Source of the DNA: B10-G9 sp964627755 | Lineage (GTDB): Bacteria; Chloroflexota; Anaerolineae; Anaerolineales; UBA11858 | Direction: 5' to 3' | Length of the DNA: 64,000 nucleotides | NCBI GenBank assembly: GCA_964627755.1 | Contig: CAZVIH010000076.1 | Span: 41,400-105,399 of the forward strand | Shown: one piece after another, positions 1 through 8,211 of the stretch | How positions within the stretch are numbered: the stretch's first letter is position 1 | Layout of the letters: each line of letters opens with the position of its first letter | Notes under the pieces: model-generated | Databases searched by the model: none | What the model was told of the DNA's origin: nothing | What the model saw: the letters and a program-made list of their open reading frames with translations, nothing else | Position numbers and translations under genes: made by a program

Positions 1-229
1 TACAATTCGCCTTAAGTTGCCCATTTCTTTCTTTATCCTCCACGGTAGTGGTTAATTTCTAATCACCGGAAAGGTTCTATGCAGTGTTATCCGGATCAGT
101 AAACCGTACAAATTCTACCATATCCAGGGAAAATCAATCTCATTCTGATGTGAGGAGGAACCCTCAGAAACTTCCGAAAAATAACGCCTGACTTAATTCT
201 TGGTACTAGCCCATGCTCCAACAATCCTG

Positions 230-440
230 TATAATATCTGGAATGAACAAGATTAATTCCAGGTATTATTATCAAAATATTTCAACACCGGCCGCTGCTT
301 TGCAGGCGGCTGCCGTAATCGGCTGCGCAGCCGCCTCAGATACATCATCAGAGCCGGGCAGCACAATGCTGGATTGATATGCTTGTGATAAAACGATTCA
401 AGATCTTGCCCGGACAGTAACAGCGTCCGGGTTTTGATTT
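230..440 (+). ncRNA. Possible small structured RNA or alaS leader
   Basis: A TATAAT at 230-235 could start a transcript near 242, and a terminator-like hairpin ends at about 440, giving roughly 195-200 nt. Inside it, a 9-base arm at 305-313 is fully complementary to 327-335. Farther out, CAAGAT at 248-253 can pair with ATCTTG at 403-408 and TTATCA at 269-274 with TGATAA at 386-391, so a long imperfect rod is possible. There is no good -35 and no open reading frame. It could be a 6S-like RNA, another small RNA, or only the alaS leader. The call rests on hand-drawn pairing. Confidence 0.25.
409..440 (+). terminator. Terminator-like hairpin before alaS
   Basis: CCCGGAC at 409-415 pairs with GTCCGGG at 425-431 across a 9-nt loop, followed by TTTTGATTTT. 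It ends 26 bases before the alaS start codon, so it either ends a short upstream transcript or acts as an attenuator in the alaS leader. Confidence 0.5.
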
Positions 441-466
441 TATAAAAAGTGATTGAAGGGATAAAT

Positions 467-3169
467 ATGGCTAATAAACCAAAAACCGGAAATGAAATCA
501 GACAATCATATATTGATTTCTTTATTGGTAAAAAACATCATTTTGTGCGCTCCTCCTCGCTGGTTCCTGGCGGAGATGCCACTTTATTATTTACAAATGC
601 AGGGATGGTTCAGTTCAAAGATGTCTTCCTTGGAACAGATCAGCGTAAGTATAAAAGGGCAACCAATTCCCAAAAATGCATGCGGGTTGCCGGTAAACAC
701 AATGACCTTGAAGATGTCGGACAGGATGATACTCACCATACCTTTTTTGAGATGATGGGCAACTGGTCCTTCGGGGATTATTACAAAAAGGAAGCAATCT
801 CCTACGCCTGGGAACTGCTGACTGAAATATGGGAACTTCCTAAAGACCGATTGTATGCGACAGTATTTAAAGATGAATTAGGACAGATCCCAACTGATGA
901 AGAAGCGGTCGAATACTGGGCGGAACAGCCCGGGTTTTCAATGGACCGACTCTTTTACCTGGGAAGAAAGGAAAATTTCTGGGAAATGGGTGATACAGGT
1001 CCTTGTGGCCCTTGTTCCGAGATCCATTACGATCTCCGGCCTGAAGAAGGTCCGGTAACCGATAAAGCCGTATTGGATACGGACCGGTTTACAGAAATCT
1101 GGAACCTGGTATTCATTCAATACAATCGTAAGGGACCAGATAAACTGGATCCCCTCCCCAGAAAACACGTCGATACTGGATTGGGACTCGATCGAGTAGT
1201 AGCAATTCTGCAGAACGTCAGCTCCAATTACAGGACTGATCTGCTATTACCGCTCGTTGAAGCCGTCCAAGAATTGACTGGCGATTCAGACCAAGAAAGA
1301 GATCAGAATTTCACACCATACAGGGTTATCGCTGACCATGCTCGAGCGGCTGCATTCCTGATTGCTGATGGCGTAGTACCCGGAAACATGGGGAGAAATT
1401 ACATCTGCCGGATGATTATCCGGCGAGGGTACCGTTTTGGTGGTCACGTAGGTTTGCACTCCCCTTTTCTGGGACGCATCGCTGAATTAGCGGTCGATCT
1501 CTACCAAGACGCCTATCCGGAACTTAAACAGAACCGGAAGATCATCCTAAATACTATCACCAGGGAAGAAGAGCAGTTCCAGCAGACACTTGAAAACGCC
1601 ACCCTCCATCTGGAGGATTTGCTCAACGAATTGAAGGTTGGGGAAACCCTGCCCGGTGAGGTAGCAGCCAATCTCTACACTACTTTTGGTATGCCACTCG
1701 AGATAACCAGGGATATTGCCAAGGAAAGAGGTTTGGCAGTCGATCAAGAAGGCTTCCGTAAGGCCATGGAGCTGCACCGTGTAAACTCCGGCGCAGGACA
1801 TGCGATGGGTGACATTGGGGGAGAAGAAGTAGAATTTTACAGGGAGCTGCTGAACAACCTGCAAAAAGATAATAAGTTGGATTCAGGCGGCGTACTATAC
1901 AACCCCTACGAAGAGCTGACCGTTCAGGGTCCGATCCTGGCACTCATTAAGAACGGAAAAGCAGTGGAAACAGCCAAGGAAAAAGATCAAGTCCAGATCA
2001 TTCTCGCTAAAACGCCTTTTTATATGGAGTCTGGCGGCCAGGTGTCTGATACCGGAACAATCGAGGGAGACAACTGGTCAATCGTGGTCCAGGACATCTA
2101 TCAACCAGCTGCCGGGATGATTGTCCATAAAGGAATTGTGCAGCATGGGAACCCCAAATCCGGCGATCAAGCTACGGCAAAAGTGGACCAGAAACGACGC
2201 CAGGATATTATTCGCAACCATACTGCTACTCATCTGCTTCATGCTGCCCTGGACAAAATTGTAGGCGAACATGCCCGTCAGGCAGGTTCCCTGGTTGCCC
2301 CGGATCACCTGCGATTCGACTTCACTCACAATCAGGCATTAACGGATGAACAGATCCTGGCTGTCGAGGAAGAGGTGAACCGCCGAATTTTGGAGGATCA
2401 TCCTCTGGATATAAAACAAAAACCGCTTCAGGAAGCCATTGATGAAGGCGCCCGGGCTTTATTCGGGGAAAAATATAGTGACGTTGTCCGTACCATCAAG
2501 ATGGGAGATTTTTCCTATGAGCTTTGCGGTGGTACTCACTGCAGCCGCAGCAGCGAAGTTGGTTTATTCCTGATCACCAGCGAGGGAAGTACAGCAGCCG
2601 GAATCCGCAGGATCGAAGCAGTGACAGGCTCTGCAGCATATCAATTAGTACAAAACCGCTTCAAGGAAATGAAAACAGCCGCTAAATTGCTTTCTACAGG
2701 ACCTGATCAGCTTGCATCTCAGGTGAGCTCGCTGCTCGATCTGCAGAAAAAAGCTGAGAAATCCAGAGATAAATTGCTGCGAAAACTGGCGGTAATTGAA
2801 CTGAAAACTGCTCTGGAGAATTTGGAACAGGTAGATGGTATCAATTTACTTACCAGCATCCTGGAGGAATCTGACCTCGATACCATGCGCATGATTGCAG
2901 ATCGTTTTCGCCAAGAGGTATCAAAACAGGGTATTGTTGTCCTGGGCACTGTGATTGATGGTTCACCAAGGCTGATCGCAGCTGTGACAGAGGATTTGAT
3001 CAAGGAAGGGATCAAAGCTGGAGATCTGATCAAACACGTCGCCCAGCAAGTAGGAGGCGGTGGTGGAGGCCGCCCCAATCTCGCTGAAGCCGGTGGTAAG
3101 GATTCGGAAAAGTTACCAGCAGCACTGGACAGCGTCGCTGGCTGGATTAAGGAAAAGAAGAATAGTTAA
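467..3169 (+). CDS. alaS: Alanine--tRNA ligase
   Basis: Cytosolic class II aminoacyl-tRNA synthetase that charges tRNA-Ala and edits mischarged Ser or Gly. The protein of 900 residues has the full family layout: an N-terminal catalytic domain (FTNAGMVQFKDVFLG near residues 40-60), a tRNA-recognition region, an editing domain with HTATHLLHAAL and CGGTHCSR zinc-site motifs, and a C-Ala domain ending in a glycine-rich GGGGGGRPNLAEAGGKD stretch. I chose the ATG at 467 rather than the GTG at 449 because AAGGGA sits 5 nt before it. The gene stands alone, with hairpins on both sides. Identity is secure. Confidence 0.97.
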   Translation: MANKPKTGNEIRQSYIDFFIGKKHHFVRSSSLVPGGDATLLFTNAGMVQFKDVFLGTDQRKYKRATNSQKCMRVAGKHNDLEDVGQDDTHHTFFEMMGNWSFGDYYKKEAISYAWELLTEIWELPKDRLYATVFKDELGQIPTDEEAVEYWAEQPGFSMDRLFYLGRKENFWEMGDTGPCGPCSEIHYDLRPEEGPVTDKAVLDTDRFTEIWNLVFIQYNRKGPDKLDPLPRKHVDTGLGLDRVVAILQNVSSNYRTDLLLPLVEAVQELTGDSDQERDQNFTPYRVIADHARAAAFLIADGVVPGNMGRNYICRMIIRRGYRFGGHVGLHSPFLGRIAELAVDLYQDAYPELKQNRKIILNTITREEEQFQQTLENATLHLEDLLNELKVGETLPGEVAANLYTTFGMPLEITRDIAKERGLAVDQEGFRKAMELHRVNSGAGHAMGDIGGEEVEFYRELLNNLQKDNKLDSGGVLYNPYEELTVQGPILALIKNGKAVETAKEKDQVQIILAKTPFYMESGGQVSDTGTIEGDNWSIVVQDIYQPAAGMIVHKGIVQHGNPKSGDQATAKVDQKRRQDIIRNHTATHLLHAALDKIVGEHARQAGSLVAPDHLRFDFTHNQALTDEQILAVEEEVNRRILEDHPLDIKQKPLQEAIDEGARALFGEKYSDVVRTIKMGDFSYELCGGTHCSRSSEVGLFLITSEGSTAAGIRRIEAVTGSAAYQLVQNRFKEMKTAAKLLSTGPDQLASQVSSLLDLQKKAEKSRDKLLRKLAVIELKTALENLEQVDGINLLTSILEESDLDTMRMIADRFRQEVSKQGIVVLGTVIDGSPRLIAAVTEDLIKEGIKAGDLIKHVAQQVGGGGGGRPNLAEAGGKDSEKLPAALDSVAGWIKEKKNS

Positions 3170-3200
3170 CTTTCCAGAAATGGAATCCCTAAATGCAATG

Positions 3201-3257
3201 GGATATATTTGCCTCTGGGGTTTGCAGCACAGAGGCAACCATATCCTTTTTCTGTTT
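3201..3257 (+). terminator. Terminator of alaS
   Basis: TTGCCTCTG (3209-3217) pairs with CAGAGGCAA (3230-3238), and outer arms GGATAT (3201-3206) and ATATCC (3241-3246) extend the stem. A T-rich tail follows. Confidence 0.7.
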
Positions 3258-3258
3258 T

Positions 3259-3267
3259 TGGTACAAT
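3259..3267 (+). promoter_or_regulatory. Extended -10 promoter for a leaderless start
   Basis: TGG followed by TACAAT (3262-3267) is an extended -10 element. The GTG at 3275 begins 7 nt after it, where transcription itself should start. No -35 hexamer or Shine-Dalgarno sequence is visible. Confidence 0.55.
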
Positions 3268-3274
3268 AAATTCC

Positions 3275-4783
3275 GTGAAAACCCAAATCATTCAGCTTGA
3301 GGCCCATGACGATACCATCTCCGTGAGAGATAAAATGGACTGGTCTCAAACTCCGCGAGTCCTGCTGGTCTGGCCAGAACGTGGGAAAGTTCTTCGCAAT
3401 CGGCTGGATTTGATTTTATTGGAACGGTATTGTTCTTCCAATGGAAGCCAACTGGCCTTGTTAACCCATGATCCTGAAGTAACATTCCAAGCTCGTGAAG
3501 CAGGGATTCCAGTCTTCCAATCCCGAACAACTGCCCAACTTCAACCCTGGCGAAAGTCCTTCCGAGAATTCAAACGGAGGGATTTAGGAAATAAAACTGT
3601 CGAAGCCAAGGATATTGATTTGTTTTCTAGTGAACACAAACCTCTTCAAAAAGACTTGCCTCCCTGGACCAGGATCTCAATTTTCATCGCGGCAGTTTTA
3701 GCGGTCCTTGCCATTGCTGGGATGCTGCTGCCCAGCGCATCCATAACGATTGATAATGAGATCGATCAAAAAAGCCTGATCATTCCAATCCGGGCTATCA
3801 TTGGAGAGGATCAGGTTCAGATTTCGGGTCAGGTACCTGTCCGGGAACTGTCAATCACAGTAGAAGATAATCAATCCCTCCCTGCCAGCGGGACAACAGC
3901 AATTCCGTTTGGATATGCCGAAGGAGAGGTAGTTTTTACAAACCTTGGTGAAGAAGCCATAACCATTCCTGAAAATACAATTCTTAGCACAGACTCCGGA
4001 AACCCAGTTCAATTCCTCACATCTGACTTTAGAAAATTGCCAGCGGGTGTAGGTGAATCGATCACCGTCCAGGTAACAGCCATGTATCCCGGCAAATCAG
4101 GAAATATATTATCCAATCAAATCACAACGATCAGCACCTCTTTGGAAGCCGAAGTTGTTGTCAGTAATCCGCTACCTATTACAGGTGGAACGGATATTTT
4201 TATTCCGGCACCCACCAGTTCAGATCGGCGGCACCTCAGTCGAAATCTATCTTTCAGCTTGAAAGATTTAGCTGGAGAAGAGATTGGCAACCTACTGACT
4301 CAGAAAGACGTCTTGCTAACACCCAACCTGAGTGATTTTGAAATCATTGAAGAAATATTTACTCCCGAGGAAGGTGCACCTGGAGCTGTATTACAGGTGG
4401 AGCAGAAAGTCCAGTTTATGGTTCTTTACGCGTCTGGAGATGATCTACTTTCCCTGGCGACCAATCTGGTAATAGCCCAATATCAAGGGGATACATTCGA
4501 ACCATTGCTGGAGAGTATCACCATATCCCAACTCTCATCCCCGGTTGCGGGGACCACTCAATCCTATTCATGGAAAATGGAAGTTACCTGGAATGAACGG
4601 AAAGTCATGGATCAAAACGAGATCATACAAACGGTGTTGGGCAAAAAACCAGCCGAGGCGATGATCTATCTCCAGGAAAGCTTAAATCTCAATCATCCAC
4701 CCCGGATTGAACTATATCCAAATTGGTGGTTAAGGATCCCGGCCCTGCCATTCCGTATAAATATCAACGAGGGAGATAGTTAA
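3275..4783 (+). CDS. Single-pass membrane protein with baseplate-J-like domain
   Basis: Protein of 502 residues. The first 120 or so are cytoplasmic and resemble no enzyme I know. One transmembrane segment follows at about residues 135-155 (ISIFIAAVLAVLAIAGMLL). The remaining 340 residues are an extracytoplasmic beta-rich region with repeated sandwich-like strands, of the kind annotated as baseplate J/gp47 in Chloroflexota. No phage genes are near, so a phage role is unlikely; an envelope role is my inference. The start is the GTG at 3275, placed 7 nt after an extended -10 and without a Shine-Dalgarno; the upstream part of the open frame runs through the alaS terminator. It lies 3 bp before ruvX and is probably cotranscribed with ruvX and mltG. 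Confidence 0.6.
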   Translation: MKTQIIQLEAHDDTISVRDKMDWSQTPRVLLVWPERGKVLRNRLDLILLERYCSSNGSQLALLTHDPEVTFQAREAGIPVFQSRTTAQLQPWRKSFREFKRRDLGNKTVEAKDIDLFSSEHKPLQKDLPPWTRISIFIAAVLAVLAIAGMLLPSASITIDNEIDQKSLIIPIRAIIGEDQVQISGQVPVRELSITVEDNQSLPASGTTAIPFGYAEGEVVFTNLGEEAITIPENTILSTDSGNPVQFLTSDFRKLPAGVGESITVQVTAMYPGKSGNILSNQITTISTSLEAEVVVSNPLPITGGTDIFIPAPTSSDRRHLSRNLSFSLKDLAGEEIGNLLTQKDVLLTPNLSDFEIIEEIFTPEEGAPGAVLQVEQKVQFMVLYASGDDLLSLATNLVIAQYQGDTFEPLLESITISQLSSPVAGTTQSYSWKMEVTWNERKVMDQNEIIQTVLGKKPAEAMIYLQESLNLNHPPRIELYPNWWLRIPALPFRININEGDS

Positions 4784-4786
4784 TCC

Positions 4787-5227
4787 ATGGATAAAGATCC
4801 CGGCAGGATCCTGGCGGTTGATCCTGGAGAAAAACGACTGGGGATCGCTATCAGTGATCCGTCCCAGACAATTGCTTCACCACTATGTGTTATCGAACAC
4901 CAAAACAGGAACAAAGACGCCAAAGCAATTTACACCCTGGCAGAAGAACACAAAGCTGTATTGATCTTGATCGGTCAACCACTTGATTGGAATGGTACCC
5001 TCAATCCCCAATCGGATAAATCTATTCGCCTTGGAGAAGAAATCCAGACTCTAGGAGATATTACAGTTAAATTCTGGGATGAATATGGCAGCACACAGAA
5101 AGCCCAGGATTCAAGACGGAAAATGAACCTACCCCGCAAAAAGAGATCAGGTCATCTGGATCAAGTTGCTGCCGCTGTGATACTGCAATCCTACCTTGAT
5201 CACTTGATCGACCAGGAGGTTGAATAA
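4787..5227 (+). CDS. ruvX: RuvX/YqgF, pre-16S rRNA nuclease
   Basis: YqgF-family RNase-H-fold protein of 146 residues, the usual length, thought to finish the 5' end of 16S rRNA. Motifs seen are AVDPGEKRLGIAISDP at the N-terminus (catalytic Asp), LIGQPLDWNG in the middle, WDEYGSTQKA (the usual DER-TT motif, altered here) and a C-terminal HLDQVAAAVILQSYL. Its stop overlaps the mltG start by one base (TAATG). The middle gene of a three-gene operon with the baseplate-J-like gene and mltG; ruvX next to mltG is a common arrangement. Confidence 0.93.
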   Translation: MDKDPGRILAVDPGEKRLGIAISDPSQTIASPLCVIEHQNRNKDAKAIYTLAEEHKAVLILIGQPLDWNGTLNPQSDKSIRLGEEIQTLGDITVKFWDEYGSTQKAQDSRRKMNLPRKKRSGHLDQVAAAVILQSYLDHLIDQEVE

Positions 5228-6327
5228 TGGCAAAGAGGGACTCTCGGGGTAAAAAAATCCTGGTTCTGTTTATCGTTCTGTTGTTAGTCGTTGCCATGTG
5301 CTTAATAGCTGGCATCACAGCCACAATCCCGGCTCGAACTGCACAGTTATTTGGTCCCCCAGTCTCGGATCTCTCAACAGTAAAACTCTATCAACAATCC
5401 CTGGCGCTGCTGCTCTCGAAAAACGATCTATTTGAAATTGGTATTGAAAACAACGCTGAAATCCTGTTTCCGATAGAACAGGGGGACTCCCTGGACAAGA
5501 TACTCACAGGATTAACACAACTGGGTTTGATACGCCATACAAGTGAATTCAGAGCTTACTTAATTTATTCGGGCATTGATACAAATATCCAGCCTGGTGA
5601 ATACTTATTCAGTCCAGGTTTATCCGAACTGGAAGTAGCCCAGATACTGGGCACTCCAGCTGCTCCCGTGACAACGGTATCGATCCTGGCTGGTTGGCGA
5701 GCAGAAGAAATCGCACAAACCTTCCCAGGGCTTGGATTGGAACTTGATCCAGATCAATTTCTTCAAGTCGTAAAGGAAGAAAATAAGGAAGGGTATCTCT
5801 TTCCCGGCAATTACCAGGTATCAAGAGAAATCAGCGCAATATCACTGGTAAATCTGTTATATGAGCGTTTTATCACCCAAATCACTCCGGAAATGGAAGC
5901 CAGGATCAGTGAACAGGGCTTATCACTTGATGAGGCGGTCATCCTGGCATCCATTATCGAACGGGAAGCTGTTGTTGAGGAGGAAATGCCCCAAATAGCA
6001 TCAGTGTTCCTTAACCGATTGCGCGGAGATCTAAACCTGAGCGCGGATCCGACGGTACAATACGCTTTGGGATATAACGAAACACAGGGAGTTTGGTGGA
6101 CTAACCCTCTCTCACTGGATGATCTTAAACTTCCATCTTCCTATAATACTTATGAAAATCCGGGATTGCCTCCCGCTCCAATCTGCAATCCAGGTTTAAA
6201 AGCATTGCAAGCAGTTGCCAACCCAGCCGATACAAGTTTTTTATTCTTCCGGGCAGCATGTGATGGTTCAGGACTCCATGTATTCGCAGAGACTTTTGAG
6301 GAACATCTGGAAAATGCCTGTGAATAG
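5227..6327 (+). CDS. mltG: Endolytic transglycosylase MltG
   Basis: YceG/MltG family enzyme that cuts nascent peptidoglycan glycan strands at the outer face of the membrane. The 366 residues start with a basic stretch and one transmembrane anchor (about 11-31). A LysM-like region and the YceG domain follow, with the catalytic glutamate in ASIIEREA near residue 240 and the conserved DPTVQYALG further on. Translation is coupled to ruvX by a one-base overlap. It converges with folC across 181 bp. Confidence 0.93.
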   Translation: MAKRDSRGKKILVLFIVLLLVVAMCLIAGITATIPARTAQLFGPPVSDLSTVKLYQQSLALLLSKNDLFEIGIENNAEILFPIEQGDSLDKILTGLTQLGLIRHTSEFRAYLIYSGIDTNIQPGEYLFSPGLSELEVAQILGTPAAPVTTVSILAGWRAEEIAQTFPGLGLELDPDQFLQVVKEENKEGYLFPGNYQVSREISAISLVNLLYERFITQITPEMEARISEQGLSLDEAVILASIIEREAVVEEEMPQIASVFLNRLRGDLNLSADPTVQYALGYNETQGVWWTNPLSLDDLKLPSSYNTYENPGLPPAPICNPGLKALQAVANPADTSFLFFRAACDGSGLHVFAETFEEHLENACE

Positions 6328-6508
6328 CAGGCGTGATCAATCAGTTTGAGATCAATCAGGATACGTCTGTCTCCAAGGAACTCTTATCCTCTGACTTACT
6401 GCCAGTCGAACTCACCCCCGGGTCCGATTTTCAGTTAAATGGATAGGCGGTTTTTAAATCCCTCACGCCCGGGGACGTGTGAGAAAGCAATCGAAGTTAG
6501 AAAAAATC

Positions 6509-7843
6509 TCACTGCGATTGATCATCAAATTTCTCAAACCAAGCGATCCGGGCACTGGCAGCCACAAAAATAGAGCCTGCGATCACCACAAGTTTTTCAT
6601 TCCCTGCCAGACTAAGGGCTCTTGTTAATGCATTCCCCACAATCGGGATAGCTTCCTTCAAACAATCATAAGATTCAGCTCTATTTAACAATGCAAACGG
6701 ATCCATCGCCCTTGGATGATCAGCCTGAGTACAGATCAAGTAAGAGGTCCTTGGTAATATCTCCTGGTACATCCCATCCAGCTGTTTATCTTCCGATATT
6801 CCAAAGACAAGGATCAAAGGTAGATCAGGAAAATACTCAGCAATGGTATCTCTGAGTTTACCCATTGAAGCCGGATTATGGGCTGAGTCAACGATCAGCG
6901 GAGGCTGACGACGCAGGATCTCGAATCTGGCCGGCCAGTTCACTTCTTTAAAACCTTTTTTGATGGCAGAATTTTCTATCGGAAATCCCTTGGTCCTCAA
7001 AGCATCCAGAGCTGCATAAGCTGTTACTGCATTAATAACCTGAAAATCACCCAGGAGTGGAATCTGGAACACTTCTTCAGTTTGTTCGGATACTTTCAGG
7101 TTAAATTTTTGGCCGTCCAGGGTTTTTGAAAGGATCTCATATGGATAATCAAGCTCAACCTGGATCAGATCGGCTTTATTCCTTGCCGCAATTTCCTTGA
7201 GCACAGAAAGCGCGATCTTCTCCTGGGGAGCGCAGATAACAGGAACCCCGGGTTTGATGATTCCCCCTTTTTCCGCCGCAATTTTATCCAGCGTATCACC
7301 CAGAATCGATACATGATCCAGGTACAGCGAAGTGATAACCGCCACCTCAGGTTTGATGATATTGGTCGCGTCCAATCTGCCGCCAAGGCCTACTTCGATC
7401 ACCGCAAGATCGACCTTCTCTCGAGCAAAAAAGAGAAAAGCCAAACCGGTCATGATTTCGAAAGTAGTTAATCCGGTAATGGAAGCTACAGCTGGTTTGA
7501 TTTCCTCAACAATATCGACCAGGATATCACGTGGGATGGGTACTTGATTGACCTGAATCCGTTCCTCAAAATCCTTTAGATGGGGAGAAGTGTACAGAGC
7601 GACTTTGTATCCAGCAGCCTGCAGAACAGAGGCGCAAAACGCACTGACTGATCCTTTACCTTTGCTCCCGGCTATATGAATTGAAGGGAAATCATCCTGG
7701 GGAGAGCCCAGGATCTCCATCAAACGTACCATCCGTGTTAAATCAAAATTTTCCGGGCTGAGATTATCCTGGTGGGTCCGACTGAAGTCCACAAAACTAT
7801 AGATATAATCAAGAGCCTGTTGGTAATCAGAAGAATTAATCAT
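6509..7843 (-). CDS. folC: Folylpolyglutamate/dihydrofolate synthase
   Basis: Mur-ligase-family enzyme of 444 residues that adds glutamate to folates, and possibly to dihydropteroate. It shows the P-loop HIAGSKGKGSVSAF near residue 60, the LTTFEIMTGLAF motif, GLGGRLDATN for substrate and metal binding, and a C-terminal VDSAHNPASM. I set the start at the ATG at 7843 (MINSSDYQQ) rather than upstream codons, because the upstream ATG lies inside a clear promoter -10 element. The gene is monocistronic and divergent from the phosphonate-type operon. Confidence 0.93.
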   Translation of the reverse strand: MINSSDYQQALDYIYSFVDFSRTHQDNLSPENFDLTRMVRLMEILGSPQDDFPSIHIAGSKGKGSVSAFCASVLQAAGYKVALYTSPHLKDFEERIQVNQVPIPRDILVDIVEEIKPAVASITGLTTFEIMTGLAFLFFAREKVDLAVIEVGLGGRLDATNIIKPEVAVITSLYLDHVSILGDTLDKIAAEKGGIIKPGVPVICAPQEKIALSVLKEIAARNKADLIQVELDYPYEILSKTLDGQKFNLKVSEQTEEVFQIPLLGDFQVINAVTAYAALDALRTKGFPIENSAIKKGFKEVNWPARFEILRRQPPLIVDSAHNPASMGKLRDTIAEYFPDLPLILVFGISEDKQLDGMYQEILPRTSYLICTQADHPRAMDPFALLNRAESYDCLKEAIPIVGNALTRALSLAGNEKLVVIAGSIFVAASARIAWFEKFDDQSQ

Positions 7844-7850
7844 ACGGGGC

Positions 7851-7879
7851 ATTTTATCCTTTTGAAAACTGCTGGACAA
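7851..7879 (-). promoter_or_regulatory. folC promoter, leaderless
   Basis: On the minus strand TTGTCC (7879-7874), a 17-bp spacer and TAAAAT (7856-7851) form a good vegetative promoter. The folC ATG follows after 7 nt, so the message should have essentially no leader. Confidence 0.7.
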
Positions 7880-7926
7880 GGTACTAATCACCCAATTTGA
7901 AAAATGCCTATCCGAAATCTAGCAGG

Positions 7927-7935
7927 TGATATAAT
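7927..7935 (+). promoter_or_regulatory. Extended -10 element for the phosphonate-type operon
   Basis: TGA followed by TATAAT at 7930-7935 is an exact extended -10. No -35 is recognisable at 16-18 bp. The predicted start near 7942 leaves a 270-nt leader before the binding-protein gene; a closer promoter is not excluded. Confidence 0.4.
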
Positions 7936-8132
7936 AGAAATCATCCTTGATAGATTCAAAAATAGTGAGTATGATAATTATTATTGTTCTTCAATCTCGA
8001 GGATTGGACATATCCAAAGTTAATAGACCATCACTCACGTATTGAATTTTGCTGCCAACCTATCAAATTAGGCACTAATCTCTTGATATGCTGTTTATTA
8101 CTCTAATTTCTACATTTTTCAGGATTACTTGT

Positions 8133-8144
8133 AAAGGAGGTGGT
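8133..8144 (+). promoter_or_regulatory. Orphan full-length Shine-Dalgarno sequence
   Basis: AAAGGAGGTGGT is almost a full complement of the 16S rRNA tail, but no start codon lies at normal spacing and the real start is 68 nt further on with its own AAGGAG. A ribosome standby site or a lost leader peptide is possible. The livK leader has the same feature. Confidence 0.4.
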
Positions 8145-8211
8145 AAGACTCAACTATATAGTACATCCCCGTATTCCTATTTTATCCAATTAAGATGTAA
8201 GGAGTAGAAGA

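Larger units (their letters stand above)
1..466. other. Intergenic region upstream of alaS
   Basis: No convincing coding frame lies in these 466 bases on either strand. The first 200 bases show nothing I can name. From about 230 onward there is a -10-like TATAAT, a GC-rich self-complementary block and a terminator-like hairpin just before alaS; these have their own entries. Confidence 0.6.
7892..8211. other. Long upstream region of the phosphonate-type operon
   Basis: This stretch of 320 bases lies between divergent genes and holds no gene I can support. It contains an extended -10 at 7927-7935 and an orphan Shine-Dalgarno sequence at 8133-8144. If transcription begins near 7942, the leader is about 270 nt. 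I found no strong hairpin in it. Confidence 0.5.

Noticed and set aside
3275..4783. Baseplate-J-like protein as a sign of a prophage or contractile injection system
   Set aside because: No tail, sheath, tube or ATPase genes are near; neighbours are ruvX and mltG, and the protein has a transmembrane helix.
6451..6490. Terminator between mltG and folC (CTCACG...CGTGTGAG)
   Set aside because: The stem is interrupted by two unpaired bases and lacks a T-run in either direction.
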